The notes: generated by a model not told the origin, from the sequence alone. A stretch of DNA of 64,000 nucleotides from Sulfuritalea sp. (GCA_030247575.1 JAOTRV010000008.1:62001-126000); one strand, 5' to 3'. Positions 8,043-14,849 are shown, counted from the first letter of the stretch. Numbers and translations are program-made.

Positions 8043-8354
8043 AACAGTTACTCAGACGCAGAAACGTACGGGTTATTGCCAACAATACGGACACGGCCGA
8101 AATGCATTTAAGGTATTGAATGACGTGGAGATTATCCGAACCCGGTCTCCTTATCAATCAGCAATCATACGGATAGCGCTCGAACGTCTTCTTTGCGGAA
8201 CGTTCGTGATTGGCGGCTTGTGGCCGAGGGCACTCGGTGACCAACGGCAGCTACCTGGTTTCACAATTCAAAAGCCGCTCTCCGATGGCGAGCTTGACGG
8301 TTTGGTGCCCATAACGGACATAGACGGCTTGAGAAAGCGGACGCTCAGGAACGT
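8043..8354 (-). repeat. Geneless integron cassette, copy 1 (about 310 bp)
   Basis: Nearly identical to 10575-10886. About 195 bp in the middle (8110-8304) differ at only two positions, while both ends are more diverged. On the minus strand it starts at the attC crossover (TTCCTGAGCG) and ends at the next core (GTTATGC), so it behaves as one cassette. No convincing gene is present: short frames on both strands are not conserved with coding-like changes. Read on the minus strand it carries a possible outward promoter (8131-8157) and near its end a small hairpin around CTTCTGCG/GCAGA. Confidence 0.75.
8131..8157 (-). promoter_or_regulatory. Possible outward promoter in cassette copy 1
   Basis: On the minus strand TTGATA and GATAAT are separated by 15 bp, in the most conserved part of the repeat (also at 10663-10689). 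It would read toward the next cassette gene. The spacing is short, so this is tentative. Confidence 0.3.
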
Positions 8355-8433
8355 TCAAGGTGACCAGCGCTGCGCGGCTTCATCGCGCAGCGTCCAGCGA
8401 CCGAAGGGAGCGAGGTCGACCGACGGGTGGGGG
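8346..8433 (-). other. attC-like site B
   Basis: Downstream of yidD. Contains the shared arm CGGCTTCATCGCGCAGC and the GAACGTTC-containing side next to the crossover. The outer cores are degenerate (GTTCCTG on one side, a CCCCACC-like sequence on the other). Confidence 0.6.
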
Positions 8434-8462
8434 ATAGCTTTGGATGGGCCATTCGATCAACG

Positions 8463-8819
8463 CTAGAAGCAAGAACATGGGTAGAAGCCACAGTACCCGA
8501 GGTCTTTGGTGAATGGATGCCATGGGCGAAGAGGACAGTCGCCGTAGGTTTTGCCGTCAATCACCTCAGGCTTGCCATTGTCGGTAGGTTGCTCCACCTG
8601 TGCGAGCAAAGACTGGTACGCGCCACGGCACGCCGTGAAGCGACGCGCCAGGAGGGGAAGGAGCCGAAGGACGCCAAAGCGAAGAATCACCTTCTTTGCA
8701 AAGGCTGAGCAAGAGCCACGGCGATGCAGCGCGTGGTGAGCGCAGCAAAAGCCTTTGTACGGAGAGACGTACCGTTGATATGCGGAAATTGCACCAGCAA
8801 CGGCGAGGCGCTCAATCAT
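8463..8819 (-). CDS. yidD: YidD-like membrane protein insertion factor (integron cassette)
   Basis: 118 residues; ATG at 8819 is preferred to a TTG 18 bases upstream that lies in the attC core. The middle region (ISAYQRYVSPYKGFCCAHH...GSCSAFAKKVILRFG) matches the YidD family, which has an amphipathic segment and conserved cysteines and assists YidC-dependent insertion. The C-terminal half is longer than in chromosomal YidD (about 85 residues) and holds another Cys-rich end (GYCGFYPCSCF). The chromosomal yidD normally sits near rpmH, so this is probably an extra, horizontally acquired copy. Confidence 0.75.
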   Translation of the reverse strand: MIERLAVAGAISAYQRYVSPYKGFCCAHHALHRRGSCSAFAKKVILRFGVLRLLPLLARRFTACRGAYQSLLAQVEQPTDNGKPEVIDGKTYGDCPLRPWHPFTKDLGYCGFYPCSCF

Positions 8820-8824
8820 GCGAT

Positions 8825-8895
8825 CCCCATCATTCAAGGTGCCCGGCGCTTCGCGGCTTCATCGCGCAGCGTCCGCGTTGATGGATGGGTTGGGC
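8825..8895 (-). other. attC-like site C
   Basis: 71 bp. Minus-strand core GCCCAAC at 8889-8895, shared arm CGGCTTCATCGCGCAGC, and a degenerate second core (GATGGGG). The stop codon of the ExbD-like gene lies inside it, so the last residues NPSINADAAR are encoded by the recombination site. Confidence 0.8.
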
Positions 8896-9473
8896 TGCTT
8901 TGCGGTAAGAATTGACACGCGGTAGAGCTGCAACTCTTCCAGTGCTTGAAGAAGCGTGACATAGGATTGAAACTTCGAGTTCCTATCTGCAGCGATATCG
9001 ACCTGAAGCTCCTTGTCACCCTCTGAAGCCTCTGCTATTGCTTTCTTCAGATCTGCGGGTGTTTGGCTTTCCGCCTTAGACGGCTTACTGGTGTCTTCTG
9101 AATTGGCAGAGGTACGCCTTCCTATCAAGTAGTCGCCTGATTCCAGGATAGATATTTTGATTGATGACGCAGCTGGTGCGCTATTGTCGGCGGACCTTGC
9201 GGGCGAAGAAGTAGAACGTAAGGAAATAGATTGAGGCGGCTGCTGTCGAACAGTCGGCCCACTACCAAATAGCACCAGCGCCACCCAGGCTACGAATACC
9301 AACCCAATGATGGCGGCGAAAATCAGGACGCGCCGTTCTAGGCGATCCTTGTCAGCTTGTTCCTTCTCGAGTTGTTCAGATAGCTTCCGAACCTTTCGAA
9401 GTGCAACCTGTTCGACTGTATGTTGAACATTCTCGGCAATAGCAGCGTCTTTGGATTCGAGTTCGCTAGGCAT
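8859..9473 (-). CDS. ExbD/TolR-like membrane protein (integron cassette)
   Basis: 204 residues, ATG at 9473. A charged, coiled-coil-prone cytoplasmic N-terminus (about 1-45, QVALRKVRKLSEQLEKEQADKDRLERR) precedes one transmembrane helix (about 47-68). A low-complexity linker follows, then a C-terminal domain (KELQVDIAADRNSKFQSYVTLLQALEELQLYRVSILT) resembling the periplasmic domain of ExbD/TolR. Unlike standard ExbD, the long N-terminal coiled coil and linker are extra and no ExbB/TolQ partner is adjacent. The final ten residues come from the attC site. Function is unclear; energy coupling is only a fold-based suggestion. Confidence 0.65.
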   Translation of the reverse strand: MPSELESKDAAIAENVQHTVEQVALRKVRKLSEQLEKEQADKDRLERRVLIFAAIIGLVFVAWVALVLFGSGPTVRQQPPQSISLRSTSSPARSADNSAPAASSIKISILESGDYLIGRRTSANSEDTSKPSKAESQTPADLKKAIAEASEGDKELQVDIAADRNSKFQSYVTLLQALEELQLYRVSILTAKQPNPSINADAAR

Positions 9474-9499
9474 AGTTAGTCCCGACCGATTTTGGTGTA

Positions 9500-9583
9500 G
9501 CCCAACGTTCAAAGTAGCAGGCGCTGCACGGCTTCATCGCGCAGCTTCCAGAGAACGAAACGAATGGGGTCGCAGGGTTGGGC
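9500..9583 (-). other. attC-like site D
   Basis: 84 bp, the best site in the array: outer cores GCCCAAC and GTTGGGC are both intact and mutually complementary, with the shared arm CGGCTTCATCGCGCAGC between them. Confidence 0.85.
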
Positions 9584-9651
9584 ATCTACCGACAGCGCCG
9601 CCGCACGAAAACTGCCCCACGAGGCCAAGTGGAAAAGCGAACTCGCGCAAG

Positions 9652-9673
9652 AGTCGGCGCTGGCGACACTGCG
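9652..9673 (+). repeat. Dispersed short repeat, copy 4 (inside a cassette)
   Basis: About 20 of 22 bases match the consensus. It lies in the noncoding part (9584-9757) of the cassette carrying the 77-residue membrane protein. Confidence 0.7.
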
Positions 9674-9757
9674 TTTGGACGAAGCGCGGCGGGAACACTG
9701 ACACAGACCGAACGCGTTTGGCATGCGAGAGTGACGCAGGTAACTTTCGGGAAGTCT

Positions 9758-9991
9758 TCAAAGATCACCACAGTCGTTTGGAGAAAAGAATGGCTTCACC
9801 GCAAGCCATATACCATACAAAATTATGACGTGAGAGATCGCCGCATGGTAGACGAATGCACCGTCCCGAACGAGAAGAACATCCATGACGGACCAGCCAA
9901 ACAAGACACCCGCTATTACTTGAATGAGGATGAGAACAATCCCAAAGGCAACCACATACAATCCAACTAGATTTAGCCTACGGCGAGACAT
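9758..9991 (-). CDS. Small two-helix membrane protein (integron cassette)
   Basis: 77 residues, ATG at 9991, six bases inside the cassette boundary, so the start sits against the recombination core as in typical cassettes. Two hydrophobic helices (about residues 8-30 and 46-65) are joined by a short loop. Function unknown. About 170 bp of noncoding sequence separates its stop from attC site D, unusually long for a compact cassette, and contains a dispersed short repeat. Confidence 0.6.
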   Translation of the reverse strand: MSRRRLNLVGLYVVAFGIVLILIQVIAGVLFGWSVMDVLLVRDGAFVYHAAISHVIILYGIWLAVKPFFSPNDCGDL

Positions 9992-9996
9992 GAGAG

Positions 9997-10066
9997 GCCC
10001 AACGTGAATGTAACCGGCGCTGCACGGCTTCATCGCGCAGCGTCCGTGTTGACAGCCGGGTTGGGG
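9997..10066 (-). other. attC-like site E
   Basis: 70 bp. Cores GCCCAAC at 9997-10003 and CCCCAAC (minus strand) at 10060-10066, with the shared arm CGGCTTCATCGCGCAGC. It terminates the cassette carrying the 113-residue membrane protein. Confidence 0.85.
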
Positions 10067-10242
10067 CCAAAACGGTACGGACCGCGCAGGCCGCCAAGAC
10101 ACCCGTAGCACAACCCGGCGAAGCAGCAGCCGACAACGGAGCCGCAAGCGCACGACGACTCGCGATAGGGTGGCGCGAAGAGGCTGCCGAAGGCCGAAGG
10201 CTGGCGGTCTCTTGGGGGCTCACCCGGCGACCTCTTTTCCAA
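10030..10242 (-). CDS. Possible small cysteine-rich cassette protein
   Basis: A 70-codon frame (TTG start) overlapping the end of the preceding gene by 23 bp and ending inside attC site E with NPAVNTDAAR, the same type of ending as the ExbD-like protein. It contains a Cys/Gly-rich stretch (CACGSVVGCCFAGLCYGC) that could be a short membrane segment. There is no good ribosome binding site. It may be an unselected read-through frame. Confidence 0.3.
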   Translation of the reverse strand: MEKRSPGEPPRDRQPSAFGSLFAPPYRESSCACGSVVGCCFAGLCYGCLGGLRGPYRFGPNPAVNTDAAR

Positions 10243-10561
10243 CGTACAAGGCCAGCTCGTAAGTGAAAGCCAACCACGAAAGCACTATGAGCCCTCGCGC
10301 AAGATGCCCCCACCACCTGTTCTTTACGTTGTATGCGCAGATCCAGACGACGCGCGTGGCCCATATGGAGTAAGCCATTCCGATCGACCAGATCAGGACC
10401 AGTAGGGCTAAGCCAAGTGCACGGATGCCGGCATTGGCACCCGCCTTGGAAAAGAATGCGTCAATGACTGTAAGAATCGCAGGAATCCAGAATCCCCATA
10501 ACCAAAAGGCGCGACTTAAGGTTTCCTGACCACTATGAGCGCGAAGAAGTGACTGCCACAT
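10220..10561 (-). CDS. Membrane protein of unknown function (integron cassette)
   Basis: 113 residues, ATG at 10561, nine bases after the cassette core GTTGGGG. Three hydrophobic segments (about 18-38, 48-70, 88-108) separated by short charged loops rich in Trp and Arg (WATRVVWICAYNVKNRWWG). No family is recognised. Expression is expected to depend on an upstream promoter, possibly in the repeat cassette immediately upstream. Confidence 0.6.
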   Translation of the reverse strand: MWQSLLRAHSGQETLSRAFWLWGFWIPAILTVIDAFFSKAGANAGIRALGLALLVLIWSIGMAYSIWATRVVWICAYNVKNRWWGHLARGLIVLSWLAFTYELALYVGKEVAG

Positions 10562-10574
10562 GCTCAAGAGCCCC

Positions 10575-10886
10575 AACAGTTATTCAGACGCAGAAGCGTC
10601 CGGGTGATTACCAATAATACGGACACGGTCGAAATGCCCTTAAGGTATTGAATGACGTGGAGATTATCCGAACCCGGTCTCCTTATCAATCAGCAATCAT
10701 ACGGACAGCGCTCGAACGTCTTCTTTGCGGAACGTTCGTGATTGGCGGCTTGTGGCCGAGGGCACTCGGTGACCAACGGCAGCTACCTGGTTTCACAATT
10801 CAAAGGCCGCTCTCCGATGGCGAGCTTGACGGTTTGGTGCCCTGAGCGGACGTAGCCGGCTTGGAAAAGCAGACGCTCAAGAATGT
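10575..10886 (-). repeat. Geneless integron cassette, copy 2 (about 310 bp)
   Basis: Direct repeat of 8043-8354 at an offset of 2532 bp. On the minus strand it runs from the attC F crossover to the core of the next cassette. The short plus-strand frame seen in copy 1 is cut by a stop here. The possible promoter is at 10663-10689. Confidence 0.75.
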
Positions 10887-10888
10887 GG

Positions 10889-10991
10889 AGCTAACCGATC
10901 GTCGGAGCGCGAAGCACTAAAGGAACCCAACAGCGCAGCTGTTGGGAGCTTGGCGTTGACCGCAGGGTCACGCCTCACTTGTCTGACTAAG
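10889..10991 (-). other. attC-like site F
   Basis: Core GTTAGCT (minus) at 10889-10895. The centre holds a perfect palindromic stem CCCAACAGC/GCTGTTGGG with loop GCA (10926-10946). The other core overlaps the stop of the DUF4272 gene and is degenerate. Confidence 0.6.
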
Positions 10992-11616
10992 TGTCCAAGG
11001 AAACGTCATCCCACGCTCCGGCCACACCAACGATCCAATCGGCAGCATGTCGCCTGAAACTAACGCGTGGAAGCACGACACGCTCATCTGGTAGTCCTTC
11101 CAGATTCGCCTCGACGGCAAACCAATGAAGCATGTACAGCGTGTCTGCTTCCTGGAGCAGTTCATTTATTGGCCGCAAGCGTGCGTTGGTTATGAAATGA
11201 CTTGGATCAGCACCAGCATCAGGGAACTGGCTCGCCAATGTCTCGCTGCATGGAGCGAAGTGATCTGATGTAACGAGGCCTAGACTCCATGCCATGAACT
11301 GAATGGCTTCGATAAGCCAGCTATGGAACGCCTTGGATTGATCACTGGCGTCAGCATTCGTTAGTAGGGTTTGCTCTTCTTCGCTTAAGTGCCGCCAAAG
11401 CGCAAAGCGCTCAAGATCCTGGCGCACATCTTCTACAGGGGCACCAAAACAGAAAGCGGCCAGATAGCCCGCCGCTATGGCTCTCGCTGCAACTTGCGAA
11501 CTCGACTTGGGCTGTAGATCAGCCAAGGATTCGATAAGGGGCAAATGCTCGTTCGGTTTAAGTCGCCAAGTAGTAAAGCGGCGAAGTGTTTCGGTTCGGA
11601 GTTCGGAGGGGCTCAT
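10987..11616 (-). CDS. DUF4272 domain protein (integron cassette)
   Basis: 209 residues, ATG at 11616 just inside the cassette boundary. The pattern RAIAAGYLAAFCFG, WLIEAIQFMAWSLGLV, LLQEADTLYMLHWFAVEA and a final RRHAADWIVG...WDDVSLDT matches DUF4272, a mostly helical cytoplasmic family of unknown role, sometimes near toxin or immunity-type genes. The stop codon lies against the attC core, so the gene fills the cassette. Confidence 0.8.
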   Translation of the reverse strand: MSPSELRTETLRRFTTWRLKPNEHLPLIESLADLQPKSSSQVAARAIAAGYLAAFCFGAPVEDVRQDLERFALWRHLSEEEQTLLTNADASDQSKAFHSWLIEAIQFMAWSLGLVTSDHFAPCSETLASQFPDAGADPSHFITNARLRPINELLQEADTLYMLHWFAVEANLEGLPDERVVLPRVSFRRHAADWIVGVAGAWDDVSLDT

Positions 11617-11618
11617 GA

Positions 11619-11717
11619 GGCCTACGTTTGACGTGAGAGGCCGCCGTAGCGGCGAAGCCGCGAAGGGAACCCACGAGCGCAGCTTGTGGGCGGTCCTTTT
11701 CGACGAAATTTTTAGGC
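11619..11717 (-). other. attC-like site G
   Basis: About 99 bp. The core GCCTAAA (minus) contains the stop codon of the PD-(D/E)XK-like gene. A long hairpin with arms AACCCACGAGC/GCTTGTGGG and loop GCA follows; the second core is degenerate (CGTAGGC). The hairpin design matches site F. Confidence 0.65.
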
Positions 11718-12278
11718 GCTCGTGTCATCCTCGAGTCGCCCTCTAAGGTACTTTCCGGTAACTCCCTTTAGCTCGCTTCTTTCAAAGAGCTTGCCTTGGA
11801 ACTGGAAATCCCGATCAATACGAACGATGAGCAACTGCTCAAAGTTTCCTTGGCTCTTGACGAGTACACGATCGCTGGCTTTCTCAGGCGATATGGTCTT
11901 TACCTCAACAAGCTTTCCGGCAATTGTGCCGTCAGAACCGGCCCTGTGTGTCCCATGACGGCGAAGTCCGAACTTGATCTCAGCGTAGATCTCTCCGAGT
12001 TCACCCCAGACTTGTAAGTACCTGCCTGTGTTCTCGAAGTGGCGTGTAGCGCAATCAACTAGATCTTGGAATATATGTGTTTGCTCTAGGATGCTAAAGG
12101 GAAATCCATCTCTGCTCTCATAGGGCTTACCTGGCGCATCTTCAAGCTGAGAGTCGATCCACTCTCTGCTTATGTATTCCCACTCCCAGGGCGCTGCGCC
12201 AGAGCCTGCAGCATCGGCTATTTCCTCTGGACTATAGCCACGCTCATTCATTTCATAGAGAAAATCCCAGTCGCCCAT
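11712..12278 (-). CDS. PD-(D/E)XK-like protein of unknown function (integron cassette)
   Basis: 188 residues, ATG at 12278. The N-terminal part (about 1-55) is acidic and helical. The C-terminal part has a nuclease-fold pattern: Glu in GELGEIYAEIKFG, Asp in RAGSDGTIAGK, then VEVK (E-x-K) followed by a strand LLIVRIDRDF. That spacing suits a PD-(D/E)XK core, but no DNA-binding domain is evident, so it could be a restriction-type nuclease, a defence component or a degenerate relative. The TAA stop lies in attC site G. Composition is AT-rich. Confidence 0.6.
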   Translation of the reverse strand: MGDWDFLYEMNERGYSPEEIADAAGSGAAPWEWEYISREWIDSQLEDAPGKPYESRDGFPFSILEQTHIFQDLVDCATRHFENTGRYLQVWGELGEIYAEIKFGLRRHGTHRAGSDGTIAGKLVEVKTISPEKASDRVLVKSQGNFEQLLIVRIDRDFQFQGKLFERSELKGVTGKYLRGRLEDDTSA

Positions 12279-12698
12279 GGTTTCGCTTTGATTAACAGTG
12301 TTTACACGGGCACAAGGGACCGTATAACAATTGATATTGATGACGCCGAGAATGAAGCTTGAAAGTAATTGAAGTCAATCACTTGGCATTTTGCCTGTCA
12401 GTATAACAACAGCAATATGTCGGACACCAGCGGCATCTTCAATGTCGTCCGCTCGCTTCGAGTGACCGCTTTCGGGTGCAATCCCGTAGGTCCGCTAATG
12501 GCCGAACTGAGGCATAGAGAGAACGGTCACCGATGATCGCTCCGGCGAAGACCCGCCGTGTCGCCAGCGCCGACTTTCAGTATTGAACAAAACGGCTATT
12601 GAGGTCGGCGTCCAGGCCATCGCCGCGATCACAATGCAGAACGGGAGTCGGCCGACGCCGAGGTTCGCCGCGCGAAAAATGGCCGCGCCGGCCGGCGA
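12279..12698. other. 420-bp gap at the upstream end of the cassette array
   Basis: No supported gene. It contains two GTATAAC sequences (12326-12332 and 12402-12408; minus-strand GTTATAC cores about 76 bp apart) that could be remnants of an attI or attC site, in an AT-rich stretch, and a dispersed repeat. No integrase gene is seen here or elsewhere in the window. Confidence 0.5.
12554..12575 (-). repeat. Dispersed short repeat, copy 5
   Basis: About 21 of 22 bases match the consensus. Intergenic, between the array and the vapBC-like genes. Confidence 0.75.
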
Positions 12699-13109
12699 TC
12701 AGATGAAGGGGTTTTGAAGTCTTGCGCCCGTGCCGCGAAAGTCATCGGCATTGCGAGTGACCACCGTCAGGTCGTGAATCAGGGCGATTGCCGCAATCTG
12801 CTTGTCGATTGCCTGCTCCGGGTGCGGCGACATCAGCCGCCCCCAGACCTGCGCGCAATCCGTATCGAAGCTCAATATCCTGTCGGCGTAGTCGGTAACG
12901 ATCGCGTCGAGCCAGCGCTCGAGTTTGTTCGCCTGTGGCAGATCCCCTCGACGCCGAATGTTCTCCAGGCCCCGCCGGATTTCGCCTATCGTCTGCGCAG
13001 TCACATAGAGCCCGGCCGCGTCGGCCGTCCGAAAGAATCGCCGGACGCCGGGATTGGCCTTGCTGCCCTTGCGCGCCTCGCTGATGACATTGGTGTCGAT
13101 CAGGTACAC
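12699..13109 (-). CDS. PIN-domain toxin (VapC/FitB type)
   Basis: 136 residues, a complete PIN domain: Asp5 (LIDTNVISE), Glu43 (IGEIRRG), Asp84 region (SFDTDCAQVWG) and Asp122/123 (TRNADDF) supply the acidic Mg2+ site. Such toxins are endoribonucleases, commonly cutting tRNA or rRNA. It follows the antitoxin gene by 8 bp. A chromosomal type II toxin-antitoxin locus; no attC site accompanies it, so it is not a member of the adjacent cassette array as it stands. Confidence 0.9.
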   Translation of the reverse strand: MYLIDTNVISEARKGSKANPGVRRFFRTADAAGLYVTAQTIGEIRRGLENIRRRGDLPQANKLERWLDAIVTDYADRILSFDTDCAQVWGRLMSPHPEQAIDKQIAAIALIHDLTVVTRNADDFRGTGARLQNPFI

Positions 13110-13117
13110 GGGAATTC

Positions 13118-13330
13118 CTAGCCGTTGCGGAAATTGAAGTCCGAGTCTTCACCGACATTCGGCATGCTCGCCAGCACTTCCGCCGCGGACCGTCGCTTTG
13201 GCCGCTGCAGGACCGTTCGCAGGATTTCGCGGTGCTCGGCTTCCGCGCTGCGTCCATGAGATGCCGCGAGTTGCTTGAGCGCCAGCGCCACATCCTCGTC
13301 GACATTGCGAACCACAAGATTGGTAGCCAT
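13118..13330 (-). CDS. FitA-type ribbon-helix-helix antitoxin
   Basis: 70 residues; ATG at 13330 gives MATNLVVRNVDEDVALALKQLA, the usual FitA/VapB-like N-terminal strand and helices. A longer upstream start would run through the operator. The RHH domain (about 1-45) binds DNA; the C-terminal tail (RPKRRSAAEVLASMPNVGEDSDFNF) is the toxin-binding part. Auto-repression through the palindrome at 13377-13393 is inferred. Confidence 0.88.
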   Translation of the reverse strand: MATNLVVRNVDEDVALALKQLAASHGRSAEAEHREILRTVLQRPKRRSAAEVLASMPNVGEDSDFNFRNG

Positions 13331-13352
13331 ATCGGTCTCCACTGCTGTAATC

Positions 13353-13393
13353 ATTGATTGCAGTCTAGCGAAAGGTTGATTGCAGTGCAATCA
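13353..13393 (-). promoter_or_regulatory. Promoter/operator of the FitAB-like pair
   Basis: Contains a palindrome TGATTGCA-G-TGCAATCA (13377-13393) and a nearby half-copy ATTGATTGCAGTC. On the minus strand TTGCAC and TAGACT are 17 bp apart, so a bound antitoxin would cover the -35 region. Confidence 0.55.
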
Positions 13394-13525
13394 CATTCTG
13401 CCGGTGATCGAAGGCCAGGCCTGGCCGACAAGCGCCAAGTCGCGGAAGGTTGGCCGATGGCGGCTTGATCGCGCATTGCCGACGGTCCCTCGCGAAGATG
13501 GCAAGCCCCTTGCGCGGTGGATCGG

Positions 13526-13831
13526 TCAGGCCGCCGCGTGATGGAAGACCCGGATTCTGGGCGCAATTTTTTCCTGAAGCGTGCGGGCCGCTATCCGCAT
13601 GTCGTACTCCGTCTGCAGGTTCATCCAGAACCGGGGGTCCATTCCGAAAAACAGGCCCAGGCGCAGTGCCGTGTCGGCGGTTATCGGTCGGGCGCCATTC
13701 ACCAGTTCGCTGATGCGACTGGGCGATACATCGATGTCGGCCGCAAGCTGACGCGCCGAGATACCCATCGGCTTCATGAAGTCCTCCAGAAGAATTTCTC
13801 CGGGGTGAATTTCGTCAAGCAACTTAGCCAT
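13526..13831 (-). CDS. higA: HigA-type antitoxin
   Basis: 101 residues with an XRE-type helix-turn-helix (ISARQLAADIDVSPSRISELVNGARPIT, about residues 24-51). This is the VapI/HigA addiction-module antidote pattern, including the leading HPGEILLEDFMKPMG and trailing ALRLGLFFGMDPRFWMNLQ. The toxin gene is upstream in the reverse order typical of higBA, 9 bp away. It neutralises HigB and represses the operon. Confidence 0.93.
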   Translation of the reverse strand: MAKLLDEIHPGEILLEDFMKPMGISARQLAADIDVSPSRISELVNGARPITADTALRLGLFFGMDPRFWMNLQTEYDMRIAARTLQEKIAPRIRVFHHAAA

Positions 13832-13840
13832 ATTCGACTC

Positions 13841-14119
13841 CTAGTGGTAGTCCACAATTTCGACCTGGTGCGCGCCATCCTTTCGCCACACAAAGCACAC
13901 GCGCCATTGGTCATTGACGCGAATGCTGTGCTGCCCTTTACGGTCGCCCTTTAGCGCTTCAAGCTGGTTGCCCGGAGGAATCCGCAAACTGGCCAACTCC
14001 GTCGTCGCGTTCAGTTGCAGCAGCTTGCGCCGCGCCACTCGTTCGATATTCCTGAACCGCGGCACAGCTTGGCTGTGAAACAGCGCCTTGGTATCGAGGC
14101 AGGCGAATGAATGAATCAT
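13841..14119 (-). CDS. higB: HigB-type toxin (RelE/ParE superfamily)
   Basis: 92 residues. MIHSFACLDTKALFHSQAVPRF, the KLLQLNATTELASLRIPPGNQLEALKGDRKGQHSIRVNDQWRVCF pattern and the C-terminal VEIVDYH are diagnostic of HigB, a ribosome-dependent mRNA endonuclease of the RelE fold. It is first in the operon, followed by higA. Intact length. Confidence 0.93.
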   Translation of the reverse strand: MIHSFACLDTKALFHSQAVPRFRNIERVARRKLLQLNATTELASLRIPPGNQLEALKGDRKGQHSIRVNDQWRVCFVWRKDGAHQVEIVDYH

Positions 14120-14124
14120 GTTTA

Positions 14125-14153
14125 ATTGTGTTCCGTATAACGGATTCCGTCAA
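14125..14153 (-). promoter_or_regulatory. higBA promoter with operator between -35 and -10
   Basis: On the minus strand TTGACG (14148-14153) and CACAAT (14125-14130) are exactly 17 bp apart. The spacer holds the inverted repeat TCCGT-TAT-ACGGA (14132-14144), a good position for HigA repression. Confidence 0.6.
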
Positions 14154-14179
14154 GCAGGTTGCCCGCCTCTTCCCAGCGC

Positions 14180-14201
14180 CGCCGTGTCGCCAGCGCCGAC
14201 T
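14180..14201 (-). repeat. Dispersed short repeat, copy 6
   Basis: About 21 of 22 bases match the consensus. Between higBA and the sigma-factor gene. Confidence 0.75.
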
Positions 14202-14246
14202 TTCGGGGCTGTGGTCGTGGATCGGCGGCGACGCGACGCGGCCCGG

Positions 14247-14783
14247 TTACGCTTCGGGTTCGCGCGGGACGAAGCAGCACACCCCGCCGCCGGCATCGAA
14301 TGTCACCTGGCAGGCTTCGGTCAGACGCGCCTTGAGCCGCGCCCGCGCCCGCTGCACGCGCGACTTGGCGCCCGGCAGGGTCAGTCCGAGCCGCGCGGCA
14401 TAGTCCTTCTGACTCATGCCTTCGATGTCGCAGAGGGTGATCGCCTCTCGGTCTTCTGCAGCAAGTTCGGCGAGGACGCGTGGCAAACACTGCGCCAGGC
14501 CATCGACCGGCGCGAGCACGGCTTCGGGCTCGGCGGCCAGGTCCTCGGGCAGCGGCACCTGGTCTTTGGCCAGGCGCAGGCGGTCGATCAGCAGGTTGCG
14601 CGCGGCATGAAACAGCCAGGCCCGTGGACTGTCGAGGCCGCACAGGCCATTCGGCCGGCGCATCGCACGCAGAAAAACCTCCTGCAATAGATCGTCGCCT
14701 TCGGCCTCGCTGCGCGCACGATGGCGCAGGAAGCGGCGCAGTTCGGTTTCGTGGGCGTTCCAGGCATCGGTGAGGCAGCGCAT
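14247..14783 (-). CDS. ECF-like RNA polymerase sigma factor (SigZ type)
   Basis: 178 residues: region 2 (about 10-75, EGDDLLQEVFLRAMRRPNG and DSPRAWLFHAARNLLIDRLR) and region 4 (about 105-160, ITLCDIEGMSQKDYAARLGLTLPGAKSRVQRAR). The C-terminal extension ends in VCCFVPREPEA; a Cys-Cys near the end is seen in SigZ-like factors and could bind a metal. No anti-sigma gene is adjacent. It is last in line after the arsenic operon, 66 bp from the mini-thioredoxin gene, so co-transcription with ars genes is possible. Confidence 0.85.
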   Translation of the reverse strand: MRCLTDAWNAHETELRRFLRHRARSEAEGDDLLQEVFLRAMRRPNGLCGLDSPRAWLFHAARNLLIDRLRLAKDQVPLPEDLAAEPEAVLAPVDGLAQCLPRVLAELAAEDREAITLCDIEGMSQKDYAARLGLTLPGAKSRVQRARARLKARLTEACQVTFDAGGGVCCFVPREPEA

Positions 14784-14849
14784 GTCAGCCTTTGGCGCAA
14801 CAGCCGCGCTGATCCTGGATCGGAGGACAGGGCAGAGTGGACTCCAGGA

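Noticed and set aside
8116-8466. Plus-strand frame inside the duplicated cassette
   Set aside because: In the other copy it is cut short by a stop, and differences show no coding bias.
12326-12408. attI site next to the first cassette
   Set aside because: Two GTTATAC cores are suggestive, but no integrase or known attI features are present; kept only as a note.
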